From: JAZOTK01 sp045534775
GTDB taxonomy: Bacteria > Bacillota > Clostridia > RUG12999
Length of the DNA stretch: 30,800 nucleotides
Direction: 5' to 3'
Assembly (NCBI GenBank): GCA_045534775.1
Contig: JAZSKI010000001.1
Location: 1 to 30,800, forward strand
A model generated the notes under the pieces. The model had not been told where the DNA came from and did no database searches. It saw only the letters and a list, made by a program, of their open reading frames with translations. Position numbers and translations under genes: made by a program. Shown in pieces: positions 6,573 to 16,400 of this stretch; positions within the stretch are counted from its first letter, which is position 1; each line of letters begins with the position of its first letter.

Positions 6573-7859
6573 CTATACTAATTTTTCATCACATACTACA
6601 ATCTTACCACCCACTATGGTATGAATAACCTTACCCGTCAGCTTATAGCCGTTGTAGGGGGAATTTTTGGATTTAGAGCTGAATTTTGAAATATCCACCT
6701 CGTATTCCTTTTCGGGATCAAAAACAACTATATCCGCAGGACGTTCGGGGTTAAGCACACCCTTACCTAAATTCAAAATATTTGCAGGGTTCACCGACAT
6801 TTTTTCAATAAGTGTCTTAACATCAATATGTCCCGGCTTCACCAGATAGGTCATGCCAAGCGAAAAAGCCGTTTCAAAGCCGACTATACCGTTTGCCGCG
6901 TGGTCAAATTCAACATTCTTTTCATCTTCGTGGTGCGGTGCGTGGTCTGTTGCTATGGCATCTATTGTGCCGTCCTTGATACCTTCGATAATGGCATCTA
7001 CATCCTCTCTTGTGCGAAGAGGCGGGTTCATTTTTGCATAAGTATTAAAGCCTCTTACCGCTTCCTCCGTCAGAGAAAAATAATGAGGACAGGTTTCACA
7101 GGTCACATTGATACCCTTTTTTTTGGCATTACGCATAAGCTCTACCGAGCCTTTGGTGCTTATATGACAGATATGCACGTGTGCACCTGTTTCACCGGCC
7201 AAGAGGATTTCTCTTGCTACCATAAGCTCCTCAGAAGAATTTGGAATACCGCGAAGTCCCATATAAGTCGACCAATAGCCTTCGTTCATAACGCCGCCGT
7301 CTACCAGGCTTTTATCCTCACAATGAGACAGCACAAGGGTATCAAACATAGACGCATAGGTCATAGCCTTGCGCATAAGACCCGCATTTTCTACGGGTTT
7401 TCCGTCATCTGAAATGCCGACAACTCCGGCAAACTTCAGTTCGCCGATTTCAGCCAGTTCTTTACCTTCAAGTCCTTTTGTAATAGCACCGATGGGATAA
7501 ACATTGACACTTCCCTGCTCAGCAGCCTTTGTCCTAATATAGGTAACTACAGCCTCGTTGTCAATTACAGGATTTGTGTTTGGCATGCAAGCTACAGAAG
7601 TAAATCCGCCCATTGCGGCACTTCTCGTTCCGGTTGCAATATCCTCCTTGTATTCAAATCCGGGGTCGCGGAGATGACAATGTATGTCCACAAAACCGGG
7701 AGATACTATAAGTCCTGTGGCATCTATCACATCATAATCACCTACCTGAGTTTCTTCGCCCATATCCCAGATTACTCCGTCACGGATATATATATCCATA
7801 ATTTCATCTATATTGTTACGAGGGTCAATTACCCTGCCGTTTTTAATCAGTATTTTCAT
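6573..7859 (-). CDS. pyrC: Dihydroorotase
   Basis: PyrC closes carbamoyl-aspartate to dihydroorotate. From the ATG at 7859 it has 428 residues, the same length as Bacillus subtilis PyrC. Zinc ligands are visible: His60 and His62 in DIHCHLRDPG, Asp151 in the ISDDGKP segment, His179 (LSHCEDKS), His232 (ICHIS) and Asp305 (ATDHAPH). The position of Asp151 suits the bacterial class in which Asp rather than carboxylated Lys bridges the metals. The chosen start has GAAAGGGCGG upstream and overlaps the end of pyrB by 17 bases, so translation is probably coupled. A start at 7880 would add seven residues and has less support. Confidence 0.95.
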   Translation of the reverse strand: MKILIKNGRVIDPRNNIDEIMDIYIRDGVIWDMGEETQVGDYDVIDATGLIVSPGFVDIHCHLRDPGFEYKEDIATGTRSAAMGGFTSVACMPNTNPVIDNEAVVTYIRTKAAEQGSVNVYPIGAITKGLEGKELAEIGELKFAGVVGISDDGKPVENAGLMRKAMTYASMFDTLVLSHCEDKSLVDGGVMNEGYWSTYMGLRGIPNSSEELMVAREILLAGETGAHVHICHISTKGSVELMRNAKKKGINVTCETCPHYFSLTEEAVRGFNTYAKMNPPLRTREDVDAIIEGIKDGTIDAIATDHAPHHEDEKNVEFDHAANGIVGFETAFSLGMTYLVKPGHIDVKTLIEKMSVNPANILNLGKGVLNPERPADIVVFDPEKEYEVDISKFSSKSKNSPYNGYKLTGKVIHTIVGGKIVVCDEKLV

Positions 7860-8784
7860 CCTTACCGCCCTTTCTTCCAAATATATAAAGCAGCGCCATT
7901 CTCACCGCTACGCCGTTTGTTACCTGTTCATCTATAACACTTCTTTCATGGTCATAAACGCCGCTGGTTATTTCAATGCCGCGGTTTACGGGTCCCGGGT
8001 GCATAATCAGAGCATCAGGCTTTGCATAGGTTAATCTGCCTTCGTTGATACCGAAAAATCTTGAATATTCTCTTGCTGTCGGGAAAAGACCACTTTTCTG
8101 TCTTTCAAGCTGAATACGCAGATTTATAATTACATCAGCATCCATAATCGCTTCCTGAACGCTTGGAAATACCTCTACTCCCAGTCGTTCCAAATCCTTC
8201 GGAAGGAGGGTTGATGGACCCCCTACGCATACCTTTGCACCCATTTTCGTAAATCCGTAAATATTACTTCTTGCCACACGCGAATGAAGAATATCACCTG
8301 CTATCGCAACCTTAAGCCCTTCAATCTTGCCCTTCTTTTCCATTACGGTGAACATATCAAGAAGTGCCTGGGTTGGATGCTCGTTCATACCGTCACCCGC
8401 ATTTATTACAGAGGCTTTTACATTTTTAGCCAGAAGATGAGGTGCTCCCGAACAGCTGTGACGGACTACAATTACATCTGCCGCCATAACATCAAGAGTG
8501 CGAGCCGTATCAATCAGGTTTTCGCCCTTTGCCACGCTACTGCCCGATGCGGTAATATTAGCTGTATCGGCACTTAAATATTTACCCGCCAGCTCAAAGG
8601 ACATTCTTGTTCTTGTACTGTTCTCATAAAATAGAGTTATTACGGATTTTCCCCGCAGATGCGGAACCTTTTTATTATTCTGACTTAAAATATGTTTCAT
8701 ATTCCCTGCAGTTTCAAGGATGAATTCTATCTCCTCACGGCTGACATCCTTAAGTCCCAGCAAATCCTTTTTATTATCCAGCAT
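7843..8784 (-). CDS. pyrB: Aspartate carbamoyltransferase, catalytic subunit
   Basis: PyrB condenses carbamoyl phosphate with aspartate, the committed step of pyrimidine synthesis. The 313 residues contain the carbamoyl-phosphate loop STRTR (56-60), the RHSCSGAPHLL segment starting at 108, HPTQALLDMFT at 136-146 and HPGPVNRG near 263. No pyrI regulatory subunit is nearby, so a simple trimer as in Bacillus is likely. Its start overlaps the pyrR end by 11 bases, with GGAG inside pyrR as the ribosome binding site. Confidence 0.96.
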   Translation of the reverse strand: MLDNKKDLLGLKDVSREEIEFILETAGNMKHILSQNNKKVPHLRGKSVITLFYENSTRTRMSFELAGKYLSADTANITASGSSVAKGENLIDTARTLDVMAADVIVVRHSCSGAPHLLAKNVKASVINAGDGMNEHPTQALLDMFTVMEKKGKIEGLKVAIAGDILHSRVARSNIYGFTKMGAKVCVGGPSTLLPKDLERLGVEVFPSVQEAIMDADVIINLRIQLERQKSGLFPTAREYSRFFGINEGRLTYAKPDALIMHPGPVNRGIEITSGVYDHERSVIDEQVTNGVAVRMALLYIFGRKGGKDENTD

Positions 8785-9331
8785 TGTTCTTCACTCCAAT
8801 CACAACTTTTTCCGCACCGTCAATTTCCGTTACATTCACACCTATGACTTCATCACAGGAGGTAGGTGCATTTTTTCCTACATAATCTGCTCTTATGGGT
8901 AGTTCTCTGTGACCTCTGTCCACAAGAATGGCAAGCTGGATGCAATCAGGTCTGCCAATCTCCATAAGTGCATCTATTGCAGCCCTTATGGTACGACCTG
9001 TGTGAAGGACATCATCAACAAGCACTATTTTACTTTCATCTACAGAAAATTCGATTTCACTTCCGCTGAAGGTAGGATGTGCATCAAGCATACTTAAATC
9101 GTCACGGTAGAAGGTAATATCGAGAGTTCCCGTCTGAATTGGTTTGCCTTCAATTTCCGCAATCTTGGCGGCTATTCTGTCCGCTAAAATTACTCCTCGG
9201 CGTTTAATTCCCACAAGATAAAGATTTTCAGTTCCCTTGTTTTTTTCTACAATTTCAAAAGCCATTCTTGTTAAAGCTCTGTCCATGGCATCGCCGTCCA
9301 TCAAGACATATTTCTGTATTAATTCAGCCAT
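8774..9331 (-). CDS. pyrR: PyrR: attenuation protein and uracil phosphoribosyltransferase
   Basis: PyrR binds the pyr leader RNA when UMP is plentiful and promotes termination; many members also make UMP from uracil and PRPP. From the ATG at 9331 it has 185 residues, normal for the family. The PRPP-binding loop VLVDDVLHTGRT spans 103-114 and is preceded by YRDDLS, typical of PyrR. The start is set by GGGAG eight bases upstream; the longer frame to 9373 would run into the attenuator. As first gene of the operon it controls itself through the leader at 9347-9436. Confidence 0.96.
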   Translation of the reverse strand: MAELIQKYVLMDGDAMDRALTRMAFEIVEKNKGTENLYLVGIKRRGVILADRIAAKIAEIEGKPIQTGTLDITFYRDDLSMLDAHPTFSGSEIEFSVDESKIVLVDDVLHTGRTIRAAIDALMEIGRPDCIQLAILVDRGHRELPIRADYVGKNAPTSCDEVIGVNVTEIDGAEKVVIGVKNNAG

Positions 9332-9346
9332 TTTACATACTCCCTT

Positions 9347-9436
9347 CAAAATAACAAAAAGCCACCTATTCACTGATAAGCGGCAAAACCTTCGGGACTA
9401 CTCCCTTTAAAATCCTTTGCAAATCATCTTATCAGC
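9347..9436 (-). promoter_or_regulatory. PyrR-type transcription attenuator in the pyr leader
   Basis: Reading the minus strand, a terminator stem of nine pairs with two G-U pairs (9376-9384 with 9361-9369) and a six-base loop is followed by a U-rich tract (9360 down to 9348). An upstream segment (9428-9435, CTGATAAG on the minus strand) is fully complementary to 9373-9380 and would form an antiterminator that breaks the terminator. Between them lies AGTCCCGAAGG, close to the PyrR loop consensus (AGUCCNGNGAGG) but one base shorter. This is the classic three-way switch, with UMP-bound PyrR favouring termination. One attenuator is visible. Confidence 0.82.
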
Positions 9437-9487
9437 ATCCCGTACTAATTTAAAGATAACTTAAGCATTATTTTATTCTTATCTTAT

Positions 9488-9516
9488 ATTTTACCACATT
9501 TTTATTCATTTGTCTA
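9488..9516 (-). promoter_or_regulatory. Sigma-A promoter of the pyr operon
   Basis: On the minus strand, -35 TAGACA (9511-9516) and -10 TAAAAT (9488-9493) are separated by exactly 17 bases. Transcription would start near 9481, giving a leader of about 150 bases that contains the attenuator. Confidence 0.8.
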
Positions 9517-9637
9517 CTGTTATTTCAATTTTTTTAACGAAAAATCTCTTTAATTTTTGTACAAATCATCATAAAAGAATGAATTTGGTAATAAAGTATC
9601 CTTCAAAAGCGTATGATTTACGGAAGGGAGGATAAAT

Positions 9638-10078
9638 ATGGCATATTCAGTCAGAGAGCTGCTTGCCCGTTTAATAGAATGTGAAGCAGGTGGCGAAGGC
9701 GATACGGGAATGAAAGCTGTTGCTAATGTGGTTATGAACCGTGTCCACGTAGCATACGGAGAATATCAACGGGTAAACCAAGGCGATTTGCGTAAAGTAA
9801 TCTTTCAACCGGGTCAGTTTGACTGTGCCCGCGAGGTTATAGGTGGTGTGTATAATCCGCAAAATATATATAATATGAACCCCACTCAGGTTCACTACGA
9901 CATTGCCGATTGGGCTCTCGCCGGCAACAGTCTCCCGGGCCTTGGGCAAGCACTTTGGTATTTTAATCCCTTTTCCCCAAATTGCCGCAATAATTTTCCT
10001 TCCCGCGTAGGCGTTTTTGTCGCCCGTATCGGGAAGCATTGTTTTTACAATCCGACAATATATTATGCGGAAACCTAA
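9638..10078 (+). CDS. cwlJ: Spore cortex-lytic hydrolase, CwlJ/SleB domain
   Basis: This 146-residue protein is almost entirely one Hydrolase_2 (SleB/CwlJ) domain, which digests muramic-lactam peptidoglycan of the spore cortex during germination. The conserved start of the domain is visible as ECEAGGEGDTGMKAVANVV, where Glu16 occupies the catalytic-acid position. There is no signal peptide and no separate peptidoglycan-binding domain, which fits CwlJ (about 140 residues, coat-located) better than secreted SleB. AAGGGAGG precedes the ATG. It diverges from pyrR and is followed 22 bases later by a gerQ-like gene; in Bacillus CwlJ needs GerQ for its place in the spore. I found no convincing sporulation-sigma promoter. 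Confidence 0.88.
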   Translation: MAYSVRELLARLIECEAGGEGDTGMKAVANVVMNRVHVAYGEYQRVNQGDLRKVIFQPGQFDCAREVIGGVYNPQNIYNMNPTQVHYDIADWALAGNSLPGLGQALWYFNPFSPNCRNNFPSRVGVFVARIGKHCFYNPTIYYAET

Positions 10079-10100
10079 GTTTTATGAGAGGAGCTTTTTT

Positions 10101-10463
10101 ATGCAAAACTTTTACGGAAAACCTATTAAAATTGCACAAAATGACGAAATTAACACAAACACAGGCATTGAGCTTTCGGAAAACGAATCCTACAGAGGGT
10201 CACTCCAGCAAATCCTTGCCGATAATATCGGCGATTATGTTGTAGTTGAATTTTTAATCGGAACGCAAAATATGACCACCAGACAGGGGATTTTATATTC
10301 CGTAGGGGTCAGCTACATAATTCTGTACGACGACCAAAGCGGTCTTTACACCGTCTGCGACCTTTATTCAATTAAATTCGTAACCTTCTATCCCGAAGGA
10401 ACAAGACCTCAGAGAAATAACGGAAATCCCGTAATGAACAGTATGAATAATATGAGAAGATAA
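10101..10463 (+). CDS. gerQ: GerQ-like spore coat protein
   Basis: The product is 120 residues. The central part (about 30-100) resembles the GerQ domain: an xxxQILxxNxGxxV start, a run of beta strands with 'G-I-L' and 'ILYDDQSG', and a closing 'DLYSIKFVTF' block matching the 'IYLDYVTF' end of Bacillus GerQ. GerQ holds CwlJ in the spore and is cross-linked in the coat. The N-terminus is short and lacks the long Gln/Pro-rich arm of Bacillus GerQ; the C-terminus is rich in Asn, Arg and Met. The start at 10101 has GAGAGGAG upstream; an earlier in-frame start at 10017 would lie inside cwlJ. Similarity is by eye, but the cwlJ neighbour supports it strongly. Confidence 0.72.
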   Translation: MQNFYGKPIKIAQNDEINTNTGIELSENESYRGSLQQILADNIGDYVVVEFLIGTQNMTTRQGILYSVGVSYIILYDDQSGLYTVCDLYSIKFVTFYPEGTRPQRNNGNPVMNSMNNMRR

Positions 10464-10522
10464 TTTGTTTTTTACTTTCCATATATGATAAAGCACCGCT
10501 GTTTTAAGCTGAAAATAGTTAT

Positions 10523-10560
10523 AAAAAATGATGATACCTCACACAGTATCATCATTTTTT
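10523..10560. terminator. Shared convergent terminator between gerQ and the EamA gene
   Basis: A perfect 15-bp stem (10523-10537 with 10546-10560) closes an eight-base loop. It has T runs on one side and A runs on the other, so it can work on both strands. It overlaps the last codons and the stop of the converging EamA gene. Confidence 0.85.
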
Positions 10561-11408
10561 ATATTTAACATTACAATAGCTCCAAGCACCATTATAATGC
10601 CTGCAGCCTGTGTGATGCTCAACGCCTCGCCAAAGTAAAAAACGCCTACTATGGTTGCCACTACAGGTTCTGCTGTGGCTATGATTGCCGCCTTGCCCGG
10701 TTCTGTCAGGGTAAGGGCTTTTGTGTAGAGCAAATACGGCACAAAGCACGTAAAAACGCCTAATGCCGTTATCAAAGGAACATTCACTATTGCCATTGAT
10801 ACTGTGGCTTTGTTTATGAAAAAACCCGTCGCTATGGTCGCAAAGATAAAGGTGTATGCGGTAACTGTTTCGGAGGAATATTTTTCAACTCCGTACCTGC
10901 CGAATATGCTGTAGAGGGCATAACCGATACCCGAACCGAGACCACAAAGAATTCCCAAAAGGGTGACCTTATAGTCTCCTGCCGAAATTCCTGCCGTAAG
11001 TACACAACCGAAAAATGTAAGAATTACTGCCAGAAGCTTTTTCTTTGTGAGTTTTTCTTTAAACAGCACCCATGAAAAAGTCATTACAAAAATCGGAGAG
11101 GTATAGAGAAGTATCGCCGCTATTGATACGGTTGTCAGCTTCATTGCCGTAAAATAACAAAAACTGAAAAATACAAAGCTGACGATGCCGCTTCCCGCGA
11201 ATATCCATAAATCACGAAAACGTATTTTAAATTTCGTTCTGTCTTTAAAGAAAAGATATATACACATTAATACAGCTGTAACTGCCGAACGCCAGAAAAC
11301 GATATCCATAGCAGAAAATCCGATTTCCTGCATACTGCTGACAAAAAGACTGATTATTCCCCAAAGGGTTGCCGCTGTAATTATGTAAGGATATGCTGAT
11401 TTTTTCAT
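10539..11408 (-). CDS. EamA-family (DMT superfamily) transporter
   Basis: The 289-residue protein has about ten hydrophobic segments in two EamA repeats (roughly 5-135 and 148-283), the standard layout of drug/metabolite transporters. The first helix ends TLWGIISLF and the second repeat begins LLGILCGLGSGIGYALYS. Substrates in this family range from amino acids to drugs and cannot be told from sequence. Its ATG overlaps the HAD phosphatase stop as ATGA, so the two are translated together. It lies downstream of lysA, which makes an amino-acid exporter possible but unproven. Confidence 0.9.
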   Translation of the reverse strand: MKKSAYPYIITAATLWGIISLFVSSMQEIGFSAMDIVFWRSAVTAVLMCIYLFFKDRTKFKIRFRDLWIFAGSGIVSFVFFSFCYFTAMKLTTVSIAAILLYTSPIFVMTFSWVLFKEKLTKKKLLAVILTFFGCVLTAGISAGDYKVTLLGILCGLGSGIGYALYSIFGRYGVEKYSSETVTAYTFIFATIATGFFINKATVSMAIVNVPLITALGVFTCFVPYLLYTKALTLTEPGKAAIIATAEPVVATIVGVFYFGEALSITQAAGIIMVLGAIVMLNIKNDDTV

Positions 11409-12052
11409 ATAAACTTCAAAATCTCCTCAGGCTTTTCTATAATAACATCAGCGAGCTTCAAATCAGTTGCATCACGAAATCCCCACAGCACTCCTATTGT
11501 AAAAAGTCCCGCTCCCTTACCTGTTTTCATATCTGTTGCGGTATCGCCGACGTAAAGGCATTCGTCCTTTTCTATCTCCATAAGCTTTAATACCTCGCAC
11601 AGCGGCGCGGGGTCCGGCTTTTTGGGAACACCTTCCCGATTGCCGAAGCATACGTCAAAATAACCCTCGCCAAAGAGTTCGTTTATGACTTTAACGGTAG
11701 TCTGATGAGGTTTATTGGAAAGAACAGCTATTTTTATTCCTTTCTCTTTAAGGGTTGCTATTGTTTCTCTCATTCCCTCGTAAACATAGGTCAAATACAT
11801 AAAATCATTGTCGTAGGTAGTGTTATAATATTCCAGCACCTTTTTAAAGGTATCCTCGTCCCGGCATTTTACCTCAGCCATCATACGGCGTACAAGAACA
11901 TCTGCACCATCGCCCAGAAACAGCTTGTATTTTTCCGTTTCAACCGATGGGAGTCCGTATTTATTCAAAGCATTGTTGGCAAAATATGAAATTGTATTTA
12001 TAGTATTGGAAATAGTGCCGTCCAAATCAAATACACAACCTTTAACCTTCAT
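11405..12052 (-). CDS. HAD-superfamily phosphatase, phosphoglycolate phosphatase-like
   Basis: From the ATG at 12052 the protein has 215 residues. HAD motif I is VFDLDGTISNT with nucleophile Asp9 and acid Asp11; motif II is AVLSNKPH; motif III/IV are KPDPAPL and YVGDTATDMKTG. The helical cap between motifs I and II is of the Gph/PGMB type, acting on small phosphorylated metabolites. I chose the third in-frame ATG because AAAGGAA is eight bases before it; starts at 12058 and 12070 are too near or precede it. It comes directly after a strong hairpin terminator behind lysA, so it depends on read-through unless there is a promoter I missed. Confidence 0.9.
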   Translation of the reverse strand: MKVKGCVFDLDGTISNTINTISYFANNALNKYGLPSVETEKYKLFLGDGADVLVRRMMAEVKCRDEDTFKKVLEYYNTTYDNDFMYLTYVYEGMRETIATLKEKGIKIAVLSNKPHQTTVKVINELFGEGYFDVCFGNREGVPKKPDPAPLCEVLKLMEIEKDECLYVGDTATDMKTGKGAGLFTIGVLWGFRDATDLKLADVIIEKPEEILKFI

Positions 12053-12070
12053 AAGCATAATTCCTTTCAT

Positions 12071-12105
12071 AAAACAAGGTCTGAAAATCGCCTTTTCAGA
12101 CCTTG
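12071..12105 (-). terminator. Strong hairpin between lysA and the HAD gene
   Basis: A perfect 13-bp stem (12075-12087 with 12093-12105) has a five-base loop and a TTTT run on the minus strand at 12074-12071. It lies just after the lysA stop and about 20 bases before the HAD start. It probably ends most purL-lysA transcripts and lowers expression of the two genes behind it. Confidence 0.85.
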
Positions 12106-12111
12106 CATAAA

Positions 12112-13410
12112 TTAATCTAAATCGTTTTTAATAATATCCTCGTAGGTTTCGCGTTTAATGATAAGCTTATCCTCACCGCCCGATACCATTACTACCGGCG
12201 GACGGGGTATTCTGTTATAATTACTTGCCATGGAATAATTATAGGCACCTGTTGCCTGCACCGCTATAATATCCCCTACCGAAAGCTTTGGCATTTCTAT
12301 ATCACGAATCAAAATATCTCCGGATTCACAGCATTTTCCCGCCAGAGTAATTTTTTTATCTGCTGAGGCATCAGGCTTTGATGCAAGAACAGCATCATAT
12401 TTTGATTCATACATTATATATCTTGGATTATCCGCCATGCCGCCGTCTACGGATACGTAGGTACGAATGCCCGGTATATCCTTGATTGCACCGATTTTAT
12501 AAAGGGTAATGCCTGCCGATGCTACGATGGAACGTCCCGGTTCCATCATAATCTGTGGAAGTGCAACGCCTCTTTCCTCAGCAACTGCCTTTACAACCTT
12601 CGACACCGCTTCGATATAACGGTCGTAGTCTATGGGGTCATCAGCTTCTGTATATTTGATACCATAGCCTCCGCCTAAATCAAGCTTTTCGGTTTTGATG
12701 CCAACCTCGCTTAAATCGGCAATAAAATTCATCATAACCCTTGCCGCCTCCTCAAAAGGAGCAAGGTCGAAAATCTGAGAACCTATATGGCAATGAACAC
12801 CTACAACCTTTAAGCTTTTAAGGGTAGCCGCCTTTTTATAGGCTTCCATTGCTTCTCCTGTTTCAAGTGCTACACCGAATTTTGAATCTATCTGACCCGT
12901 CATTACAAAATCGTGAGTGTGGGCGTCAATTCCGGGTTTTATGCGAAACATAATATCAACGGTTTTGCCTGCCTGAGCCGCAATTTCGTTTAAAAGCTCG
13001 ATTTCATAGATATTATCAGCTATAACGGTTCCCACGCCTAAATCCACCGCCAGCTTAAGTTCTTCCGGAGTCTTGTTGTTGCCGTGGAAATACACCCTTT
13101 CCATGGGGAAACCCGCCTTGTGGGCAGTATAAAGCTCACCGCCCGATACCACGTCCAGACCAAGTCCTTCCTCTGCCGCTATTTTGCACATATACTTACA
13201 GGAAAAAGCTTTGCCTGCATATAATACAAGACCGTTGCCACCGTAATATTTGTCCATTGCATTTTTATAAATTCTGCAATTTTTTCTTATTAAATCCTCG
13301 TTCATCACATAAAGAGGGGTTCCGTACTTTTCGGCAAGGGTAACAGCATCTGCTCCGCCGATAGTAAGCCTGCCCGCCTCATTTATGCCGAGACCGTCTG
13401 ATAAAAACAT
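12112..13410 (-). CDS. lysA: Diaminopimelate decarboxylase
   Basis: LysA makes L-lysine from meso-diaminopimelate, the last step of lysine synthesis. The 432-residue PLP enzyme is a fold-III barrel with the PLP lysine at Lys67 in LVLYAGKAF, the Gly-rich phosphate loop LDLGGGYGIKY, EPGRSIVASAG near 280-290, and the active-site CCESGDIL in the C-terminal beta domain. I start at the ATG at 13410 with AAGG eight bases upstream; the GTG at 13419 overlaps the ribosome binding site. It follows purL by only 12 bases, so the two share a transcript. Confidence 0.95.
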   Translation of the reverse strand: MFLSDGLGINEAGRLTIGGADAVTLAEKYGTPLYVMNEDLIRKNCRIYKNAMDKYYGGNGLVLYAGKAFSCKYMCKIAAEEGLGLDVVSGGELYTAHKAGFPMERVYFHGNNKTPEELKLAVDLGVGTVIADNIYEIELLNEIAAQAGKTVDIMFRIKPGIDAHTHDFVMTGQIDSKFGVALETGEAMEAYKKAATLKSLKVVGVHCHIGSQIFDLAPFEEAARVMMNFIADLSEVGIKTEKLDLGGGYGIKYTEADDPIDYDRYIEAVSKVVKAVAEERGVALPQIMMEPGRSIVASAGITLYKIGAIKDIPGIRTYVSVDGGMADNPRYIMYESKYDAVLASKPDASADKKITLAGKCCESGDILIRDIEMPKLSVGDIIAVQATGAYNYSMASNYNRIPRPPVVMVSGGEDKLIIKRETYEDIIKNDLD

Positions 13411-13422
13411 CTTATTCACCTT

Positions 13423-16400
13423 TTATTTAAAATATTTTACGCCGCTTTCAAATATGGGCTGATATTTGTTACCGGGTACATTTTTATAAAGATTTTCACC
13501 GCTACGTTCGCTGTGACCCATTTTACCGAGAACTCTGCCGTCAGGGCTTGTAATACCCTCAACCGCACAAAGTGAGCCGTTGGGATTATAGCGAATGTCA
13601 TAGGTCGCCGCACCGTCTGCATCCACGTATCTTGTGGCAATCTGACCGTTTGCGACAAGCTGTTTATACAGCTCCGTGTCACATACGAATTTACCTTCAC
13701 CGTGCGATATTGCTATGGTATGAATGTCACCTACGCTACAGTTTGCCATCCAGGGCGATTTTACGGAAGCAACCTTTGTATTTACGAGACACGAAACATG
13801 TCTGCCTATGTCATTATAGGTAAGGGTAGGACAGCTGTCATCCATATCTCTGATTTCGCCGTAGGGTACAAGTCCAAGCTTTATAAGTGCCTGGAAGCCG
13901 TTACAAATACCCAGCATCAGACCGTCACGATTTTTCAGCAAATCATTTACCGCCTCTTTAACGAATGGATTACGAAAAGCCGCCGCAATAAATTTACCTG
14001 AACCCTCCGGCTCGTCACCACCGGAAAATCCTCCCGGTATCATAACTATCTGAGATTTTGCAATCTGCTGTGCCATATATGAAAGTGAATTTTCAATATC
14101 ACTGCCGCTTAGGTTTCGGAGTACAAATATTTCAGGGTCAGCTCCTGCTCTTTCAAAGGCTTTTGCGGAATCATATTCGCAGTTTGTACCCGGGAATACA
14201 GGGATAAACACCTTAGGTCTTGCGATACCCTGAGGTTTAATCTCAACACGTTTTGTATAAACGCTGTCATCAGGTTCTGCGAATTCCTTATTAACCTTTG
14301 TTGCAAATACGCCTTCAAGAGGCTGTGACCAAAGCTCAATGAGCTTATCAAGGCTGTAGCTCTCGCCGTCTAATTGAATTGTTTTTTCGTTTGTGGTATA
14401 ACCCAATAAAACTCCTTCGTTTACATTTCCCGGAACCTCCAGAATGAAGCTGCCGTAGTCGGGAGCAAACAAATCGCCCGTATATTCAAGCTTAAAGCCT
14501 ATTTTGTTACCAAAGCACATTTTTGCTACCGCAGGAGCAATACCGCCGCCCTTGACCGTCATAGCCGAAAGAACCATATTTTCGCTGATGAGCTTTTCAA
14601 CAGTAGCATAGTTTTTCTTCAAATCCTCATAGTCTATAGTAAAATCATCATTGATTTTTGTTTTAATATATATTACCTTGCTGTCAGCTTTCTTAAATTC
14701 GTTGGAAACCGTACGCGAAGCATCGGTACAAGCTACCGCAAAGGAAGCAAGCGTAGGAGGTACGTCCAGCTCCTCGAAGCTACCCGACATACTGTCTTTA
14801 CCGCCGATGGAGGCAATTCCAAGATTAAGCTGAGCATCATAAGCGCCGAGAAGAGCCGCAAGAGGCTTGCCCCAACGCTCCGGAATATCGTAAAGTCTTT
14901 CAAAATATTCCTGGAAGGTCAGATAACAGTCGGATAATCTGCCGCCTGCCGCAATGATTTTGCTTACGGATTCAACCACGGCGTACATACTGCCGTGGTA
15001 TGGGCTCCATTTAAGCAAATCAGGATTAAGACCGTAGCTCATCAGACTTACCGTACTGCTGTCACCTTTTTCCGTAGACAATTTAGCCGCCATTACATCA
15101 GAAGGAGTAAGCTGATATTTACCACCAAAGGGCATAAATACCGTACCTGCACCGATAGTGGAGTCAAAACGCTCTGAAAGACCCTTTTTACTACATTCGT
15201 TAAGACTTGTAAGAGACTCTTTCAAATCCTTGATTTTATTTTCATAAGTTCCGATAACTCCTGTTACGGTAATTTCCGCATCCTTAGGAGCACCGTTGGA
15301 ATTTAAAAATTCTCTTGCTATATTTACTATGGTTGTACCTCTCCAGGTCATTACCAGACGTGGGTCAGCCGTAACCTTCGCCACGATGGTTGCTTCTAAG
15401 TTTTCGATATTTGCATGTTCGATAAACCTTTCAGCATCCTCTGCCGCTACCACTACAGCCATTCTTTCCTGAGATTCGGAAATGGCAAGCTCTGTACCGT
15501 CAAGACCCTCGTATTTTTTTGGTACGCTGTCAAGGTTAATAAACAGACCGTCTGCAAGCTCGCCGATAGCAACGCTTACGCCGCCTGCACCAAAGTCATT
15601 ACAGCGTTTTATCATATTTGTTACTGTGCTGTTTCTGAAAAGTCTCTGGATTTTTCTTTCCTGAGGAGGATTACCCTTTTGCACCTCAGCACCGCAGGTT
15701 TCAAGAGAAGCCTCTGTATGAGCCTTAGATGAGCCTGTAGCACCGCCGCAACCGTCACGACCTGTTCTGCCGCCTAAAAGAATTACCAAATCGCCGTCAG
15801 CAGGAGTTTCTCTGCGAACATAGCTCTTGGGGCACGCACCGATAACAGCACCGATTTCCATTCGCTTTGCCACATAACCCTCGTGATATACTTCGTCTAC
15901 AAGACCCGTTGCAAGACCTATCTGATTGCCGTATGAGCTGTAACCGCTTGCCGCACCCGTAGTAATCTTTCTCTGAGGAAGCTTACCGGGAATTGTATCA
16001 GCAACCTTTATTCTGGGGTCGCCGCTACCTGTTACACGCATTGCCTGGTATACATAAGAACGTCCTGAAAGGGGGTCACGGATAGCACCGCCGAGGCAGG
16101 TTGCCGCACCGCCGAAGGGTTCGATTTCAGTAGGATGGTTATGGGTTTCGTTTTTAAACATAACGAGCCATTTTTCAGTTTTGCCGTTGATTTTAGCATC
16201 AACCTCTATACTACAGGCATTGTTTTCTTCACTTTCGTCAAGACCTTTGAGCTTACCCTGTTTTTTAAGGAGTCTCATAGCCATGGTTGCAACGTCCATC
16301 AGACAAATATCTTTGTGACGGTCGCCGTAAACCTCGCGACGTGAGGCAAGATAGCTTTCCCAAGCTTTTTTGATTTCGTCCGATGCAGTACCGTCATTAA

